Positions 33,672-38,412 of a stretch of DNA of 38,412 nt are shown piece after piece (position 1 is the stretch's first letter; each line of letters opens with the position of its first letter). Under the pieces are notes generated by a model. That model did no database searches. It was not told the DNA's origin and worked only from the letters and a program-made list of their open reading frames with translations. Both the position numbers and the translations under genes were made by a program. This stretch comes from Azoarcus taiwanensis (lineage in GTDB: Bacteria > Pseudomonadota > Gammaproteobacteria > Burkholderiales > Rhodocyclaceae): assembly GCF_012910885.1 (NCBI RefSeq), contig NZ_WTVM01000022.1, positions 1 to 38,412 on the forward strand, given 5' to 3'.

Positions 33672-36630
33672 TTGTGCGTGGCATGCCTGCTCGGCGCCTA
33701 CTGGACATTGCTTTACTCATCGCACCAGGATCAGATGCACCGGGCCGAAGAGCAAACCCAGTTGCGCGCGGCCGAGATTGCTCACGCATTGGCCCTGCAG
33801 GCGCAAACCCAGTTCATCAAGCTCGACTACCTCGCCGGCCACCTCGGCGAACACTGGCTGAAGGAAGGCCCGGAGGGCACCCGCCATGCCGCAGCAGTCG
33901 CCCGCGAGGCGATGCCGGAAGGCGCGCTGACCCAGGTCGCAATCGCGAATTCACTTGGGGACATCGTGTTTTCCGACCTGACCGATGCGGCGCCCGCCGA
34001 CGAACAGACGGGACGTCCGGTCTCGATCGCCGATCGCGAGCATTTCCGGGTTCACCTAGAAAATCCCACCCAGGGCCTGTTCATCAGCGCCCCCATCTTC
34101 GGTCGCGTCTCGGGACAATGGACGGTGCAGTTCACCCGTCCGCTGACCGTCGAAGGGCGGCTTCGCGGTGTCATCGTCGTGTCGGTTTCGACCTATCACC
34201 TGGCGAACGTGCTTCGCGACCTGTTTCCGGATCCCGTCAACGTCGCGGTGCTGATGAACGACAAGGGTATCTACCTCGCCCGATCGGATCGCATGAGCGA
34301 AGTCATGGGACAGGTGGCCCCCCATCACAGTAGGAGACTTGTAGGCAACACTGCCGAACGTGGCAGTTTCCGCGCAATCACCGACATCGACCAGGTCGAT
34401 CGATTCTACGCCTGGCATCGTGTGACCGGCTATCCGGTACTGGTTAGCGTGGGCCTGGGCCGGGATACCGCACTCGCCGGAGTAAGCGATGCCCTGAAAT
34501 ACAGCTACTGGCAGAATCTCGCCGGATCCGCTCTGCTATTGCTGGCGTTCGCTGTCATCAGTGTCTTCTGGAGAAGGCACGCCGAGCAGACCCGCAGAAT
34601 CGCAGAAACCGGTCAGCGACTGGAAAAACTGGTCGCCCAAGTGCCTGGTGCCGTGTACCAATACCGCATGCATCGAGACGGAAGCTCCTGCTTCCCATAT
34701 TCCAGCCCCGGCATCCACGACATCTATGGCCTTGAACCGCTGACGGTGGTCACCACGGCTGCGCCGGTTTTCGCGCGCATCCATCCGGCGGACCTGCCCC
34801 AGGTTTCGCGCAGCATCCACGAGTCGGCCGAACAGCTCGCCCTCTGGCGATGCGAATACCGGGTCATGCAGCCGGACGGCAGCATTCGCTGGGTGTCGGG
34901 ACGGGCCCGCCCGGAACGCACCGACGAAGGCGATACGCTATGGCACGGTTACATCCACGACGTGACCGCGGAACACGAGACCGCCGAAGTCCTCAGACGC
35001 AGCGAAACGCTTCTTCGCGAGACGCTGCAGGCGGTGCGTGATGGTTTGTGGTCCTGGCACGTGGACACCGGCGAGGTCAGCTGGGATGCGAGAATCAACG
35101 AGATGCTTGGCGCCCCGGCGGAAGCGCGCAGCCTGCGCTACGAGGACTACATCGCCGAGATTCACCCGGCCGATCGTGATCGCGTCATCAGCGAGCTGAG
35201 CTCAGCCTTGAACCGCCATCCCAACGAGGTCATCGCCAGTGAGCATCGCCTGCGCACCGCTTCGGGTCGTTGGCTATGGGTGGAAGTCCGTGGTCGCGTC
35301 GTGGATTGGGACACGACAGCTCAGCCGCTACGCCTGATCGGCACCTGCACCGACATCAGCGCCCGCGTGGCGGAGACCCAGATGCACACCATCCTGCTCG
35401 AAGAGAGCATGGCGGCCATCGCGGTCCTGAGCGCCGACCAGCACATTCTCGAAGCCAACCGTCGGGCCATGGAGATCTTCGTGCCCCAGGGCACCGACCT
35501 CGCCACACTGACGCTTCGCAGCCTGCATCTGAGCGACGAACACTACGCGCCTGGAGCCGTTCAACGATACCCTGCGCCGCACCGGCAAAGTCCGCCTCGA
35601 GTACCCGATGCGCGACGCCCGCGGTGAGGTGCGCTGGTTCGATATGCAGGCGGTGACGCGCGATCCGGACGACGAAGACAGCGTATCGGTATGGACGCTG
35701 GTCGATATCACAGAGAAGCACCAGATTCAGACCGCACTGGCCGCCGAACGACTGCGCTTGACCGCCCTGCTGCGGCGCTTCCCCGGTGGCGTACTGATGG
35801 AGGACGCGGCCGGCGTGATCACCACCGCCAACCCCAGTCTGTGCGCCCTGCTCGGGCTCCCGGACCACGCTGACAACCTGATCGGGCAACACCACGACGC
35901 CTTGTGCGAACGCCTCGGCCCGGAACGATCCGCCTGGTTGCACCAACCGGGACTGACACGAGGCGAGAAGCGGCGAACCATCGAGGTGACACAGTCCGAT
36001 GGCAAGACCCTGGAAATCGACTGGCTGCCGATCGAACGTGGCGGCGAACAGCTCGGCCGTGTCTGGCTGCTGCACGACATAAGCGAGCAGAAGGAGCGCG
36101 AGCGAGCGCTCGCTTCGCTTGCATTGACCGATGCGCTGACCAATCTGCCCAACAGGCGAAGCTTCATGGCAAGCTTGGAAGCTGCACTCGAGGACTATCG
36201 CCAGCACCCCGAGCGCGAGGGTGCGCTGCTGATGCTGGACATGGATCACTTCAAGAAGGTAAACGATACCTATGGGCACGCCACCGGCGATCTGGTGTTG
36301 CAGCATCTGGCGCGAATCGTTCGCCTTGGATTACGCCAGCACGATACCGCCGGACGCATCGGTGGCGAGGAATTCGCCGTGTTGCTGCGCGACATCAGCG
36401 AAACCGACGCAGCCTCGCTCGCCAACCGCCTGCGACAGACGCTGGCCGACTCGCCGGTCGTCACCGGCGACGCGTCCATACGAGTGACGATGAGCATCGG
36501 TCTCGCCATGCTGGACAGGCAGGATGCAAACCGTATCCTCGCTCGAGCCGACGAGGCGTTGTACGAGGCAAAGAGTTCGGGCCGGAACCGGGTCTGCTGT
36601 CATCGCGAATCGGCGATCACATCACCCTGA
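33672..36630 (+). pseudogene. membrane PAS-GGDEF diguanylate cyclase, broken by a frameshift
   Basis: One gene is split in two frames. The first (33672-35549) encodes TM1, a periplasmic Cache-like sensor (to about residue 270), TM2 (SALLLLAFAVISVFW) and several PAS domains. After GCG at 35547-35549 the frame is lost; the second frame resumes with CTGGAGCCG at 35551 and continues through RTGKVRLEYPMRD, another PAS domain and a GGDEF domain (GGEEF at 36361-36375, inhibitory site RQHD five residues before it) to 36630. Loss of a GC pair in a GCGC run, or one added base, explains this. The N-terminus is also unclear: no ATG fits, TTG at 33672 falls inside TM1, and an ATG at 33583 is in another frame. 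If unrepaired, sensor and output are uncoupled. Confidence 0.85.
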
Positions 36631-36654
36631 CAGCGGCCCCGGGAACCGCCTCGA

Positions 36655-38016
36655 TCAGCCGTACATCATCCTCGGCAACCACAACACCAGGTCCTCCCAG
36701 ATGAAGACCATCGCCACCGCGAGCAGCTGGAGCAGGATGAACGGGATCACCCCCATGTAGATGTGCTTGGTCTTGATCTGTGGAGGGACGACCCCTTTCA
36801 GGTAGAAGAGCGAGAAGCCTACGGGCGGTGTCAGGAACGACGTTTGCAGGGCCACTGCGAACAACACAACGAACCAGATCAGATCAAAGCCGAGTGCAGA
36901 CACCACTGGTCCTACCAACGGCAAAAGAATCAGGCTGATCTCGAGCCAGTCGAGGAAGAAGCCGGCGACGAAGGCGATCAACAGGATAACGATGACGATG
37001 CCCTCCGGCGGCAGCGGAATGCCGCGCAGCAGTCCGCCAATGAACTCATCGCCACCGAGCGAGCGCAGCACCACGGCAAACGCGGTCGCGCCGAGGAAAA
37101 TGCCGAACACGAAGGCTGTGGTCAGCGTGGTCTTCTCGCAGACTTCCTTGATGACCGCAAACGACAGCTTCCTGTTCATCGCCGCCAGAATCGTCGCGCC
37201 GAGCGCGCCGACGCCGGCAGCCTCGGTTGGTGTGGCGATGCCGAAAAAGATCGAGCCAAGCACCGCCAGGATCAGACCGAGCGGCGGAATCACTGCAAGC
37301 AATACCTCTCCGATCAGCTTCAGGGTGATCGGCGGCAAATCCTTGGGCGGCTGGGCGAGCTTTGGATAGGCGATCGCGGCGATGATGACGTACGCGATGT
37401 AGAGCAGGCCGAGCATGACCCCAGGAATGAGGGCGCCCATGAAGAGATTGCCAACCGACAGCGACAGCTGGTCGGCCATGATGATGAGCATGATGCTGGG
37501 CGGGATCAGAATACCCAGCGTGCCCGCCGACGCGACGACGCCACTCGCGAAAGCCGGCGAATAGCGTTGCTCCAGCATCACCGGGATAGACAGCATCGCC
37601 AGCAACACCACCGAGGCGCCGACGATGCCGGTCGAGGCTGCGAGCAGGATGCCGATGGTGATTACCGCCACGCCGAGCCCGCCACGGAAGCGCCCGAAAA
37701 GCTTGATGAAACTCAGCATCAGGCGCTCGGCGATGCCGGAGCGCTCCAGCATCAGCCCCATGAATATGAACATTGGCAACGCGACCAACACCCAGTTGGA
37801 CATCTGGCCAAAGATGCGCTGGACCATGACGCCGAAGATGCGCCAGTCGGTCAGGAAGTAGGTGTCGACGTCAAAATACTGCGACAACAGGATGGCCCCG
37901 ACGCTGAACACCACCGAAATACCGGCGAGCAGCCAGGCTACCGGATAGCCGGTGAAGATGAGCAGTATGAAACTGCCCAGCATCGCCATGACAAGAATCT
38001 CGTTTGCCTCGAACAC
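36655..38016 (-). CDS. TRAP transporter large permease subunit (DctM-like)
   Basis: This 453-residue, very hydrophobic protein has about a dozen membrane segments and blocks typical of DctM subunits: FTGYPVAWLLAGISVVF, VLVALPMFIFMGLMLERSG, GLGVAVITIGILLAASTGIVGASVVLLAMLSIPVML, SAGTLGILIPPSIMLIIMADQ and SLFYLKGVVPPQIKTKHIYMG. It forms the sodium-coupled channel with the small subunit; the substrate-binding DctP is not in this window. The GTG at 38016 is supported by TAGGAG seven bases upstream. The small subunit ends 73 bases before it on the same strand. Its 3' end converges with the diguanylate cyclase gene, 24 bases apart. Confidence 0.92.
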   Translation of the reverse strand: MFEANEILVMAMLGSFILLIFTGYPVAWLLAGISVVFSVGAILLSQYFDVDTYFLTDWRIFGVMVQRIFGQMSNWVLVALPMFIFMGLMLERSGIAERLMLSFIKLFGRFRGGLGVAVITIGILLAASTGIVGASVVLLAMLSIPVMLEQRYSPAFASGVVASAGTLGILIPPSIMLIIMADQLSLSVGNLFMGALIPGVMLGLLYIAYVIIAAIAYPKLAQPPKDLPPITLKLIGEVLLAVIPPLGLILAVLGSIFFGIATPTEAAGVGALGATILAAMNRKLSFAVIKEVCEKTTLTTAFVFGIFLGATAFAVVLRSLGGDEFIGGLLRGIPLPPEGIVIVILLIAFVAGFFLDWLEISLILLPLVGPVVSALGFDLIWFVVLFAVALQTSFLTPPVGFSLFYLKGVVPPQIKTKHIYMGVIPFILLQLLAVAMVFIWEDLVLWLPRMMYG

Positions 38017-38089
38017 GAACCGGCTCCTATCCCGTTGAGGTTCTCGTTACTGCCGTAACGGTCTGATTGCGTGAGAAAAGTGCGCCGTT

Positions 38090-38412
38090 TCAGGTTTGCC
38101 GCGGACGCGGAAACCCGGTCAGCAAGGCAAACGCGCGGATCAACCGCGCCACCCCCGCCATGGCAAGCAAGGCGAACGCGTAGATGATGAACGACTTGAT
38201 GATCCAGCGCATCGGCAAGCCGCCAGGCGCCGCCGAGATCTCGTTGATACGATAGGACCGCTCGACGAAAGGCCACGCGTACTGAAGGATGAAATAGCAG
38301 AAGGGCAGGAAGAACACGAGTGTGAAAAACACCTCGATCGCCGCCCGGGTGCGTGGGCGGAAGTGCTCGGCGAGCACATCCACCCTCACATGTCCGTCAT
38401 GAAGAAAGCAGT
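38090..38412 (-). CDS. TRAP transporter small permease subunit (DctQ-like), partial
   Basis: The gene enters from the right edge; the visible 107 residues are the C-terminal two thirds of a DctQ subunit. The segment HDGHVRVDVLAEHFRPRTRAAIEVFF is typical of the family's second membrane block, followed by FFLPFCYFILQYAWPFVERSY and the last segment KSFIIYAFALLAMAGVARLIRAF. DctQ couples the periplasmic binding protein to the large permease. A GTG at 38389 would give a short open frame, but the reading frame stays open and family-like up to the edge, so the true start is outside. Confidence 0.85.
   Translation of the reverse strand, partial: CFLHDGHVRVDVLAEHFRPRTRAAIEVFFTLVFFLPFCYFILQYAWPFVERSYRINEISAAPGGLPMRWIIKSFIIYAFALLAMAGVARLIRAFALLTGFPRPRQT

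Noticed and set aside
36763-38058. A 431-residue plus-strand frame rich in Gln, Arg, His and Asp
   Set aside because: It is the antisense of the hydrophobic TRAP permease; that composition is what the opposite strand of a membrane-protein gene produces.
1-38412. CRISPR arrays, rRNA, tRNA or intact insertion sequences
   Set aside because: I saw no repeat-spacer pattern, no rRNA-like blocks, no tRNA cloverleaf and no transposase motif on either strand, though I could not run covariance-model searches.

Overview
This is a high-GC chromosomal window with dense, short-spaced genes on both strands. The gene set suggests a betaproteobacterium, probably a Rhodocyclales/Zoogloeaceae-type organism (Azoarcus, Thauera or Aromatoleum relatives). 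That placement is an inference from a giant DUF3683 FAD/Fe-S oxidoreductase, a DUF1840 protein, aromatic-catabolism genes, a TRAP transporter and many c-di-GMP genes; no rRNA or marker tree was available. I saw no rRNA, tRNA, CRISPR array or intact mobile element.

Left part (1-9150): a gene-poor first 350 bases with a perfect 42-bp palindrome, a small acidic protein, a MidA/NDUFAF7-type methyltransferase divergent from a pteridine reductase, the tRNA thiolase ttcA, an FHA protein with a decayed cyclase-like domain, a RidA-family protein, and a 1297-residue FAD/4Fe-4S/CCG fusion oxidoreductase. A strong hairpin (9156-9197) closes this part.

Middle (9198-22270): a minus-strand pyrE, secreted coiled-coil protein, molybdopterin oxidoreductase and sirtuin unit with overlapping or nearly touching ends. 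It is divergent from xthA by only 29 bp. Then follow a methyl-accepting chemotaxis gene with a clear single-base frameshift, a tartrate/D-malate dehydrogenase, a PAS-GGDEF-EAL protein, and the salvage enzymes upp and hpt with a DUF1840 protein.

Catabolic part (22336-28527): a compact minus-strand operon, MBL-fold protein, FAD monooxygenase, DUF2783 protein, VOC protein, fumarylacetoacetate hydrolase and maleylacetoacetate isomerase. A divergent iclR and a good promoter overlapped by an inverted-repeat operator control it. It looks like a homogentisate/gentisate-type ring-fission route, yet it lacks a classical cupin or HmgA dioxygenase. This is the most interesting system in the window.

Right part (28544-38412): a hypothetical protein, a LysR regulator divergent from an mmsA plus GMC oxidoreductase pair, a membrane PAS-GGDEF gene broken by a frameshift, and the DctM and partial DctQ subunits of a TRAP transporter running off the edge. 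Two signalling genes in one window carry frameshifts, so either signalling genes are decaying here or the assembly has indel errors.
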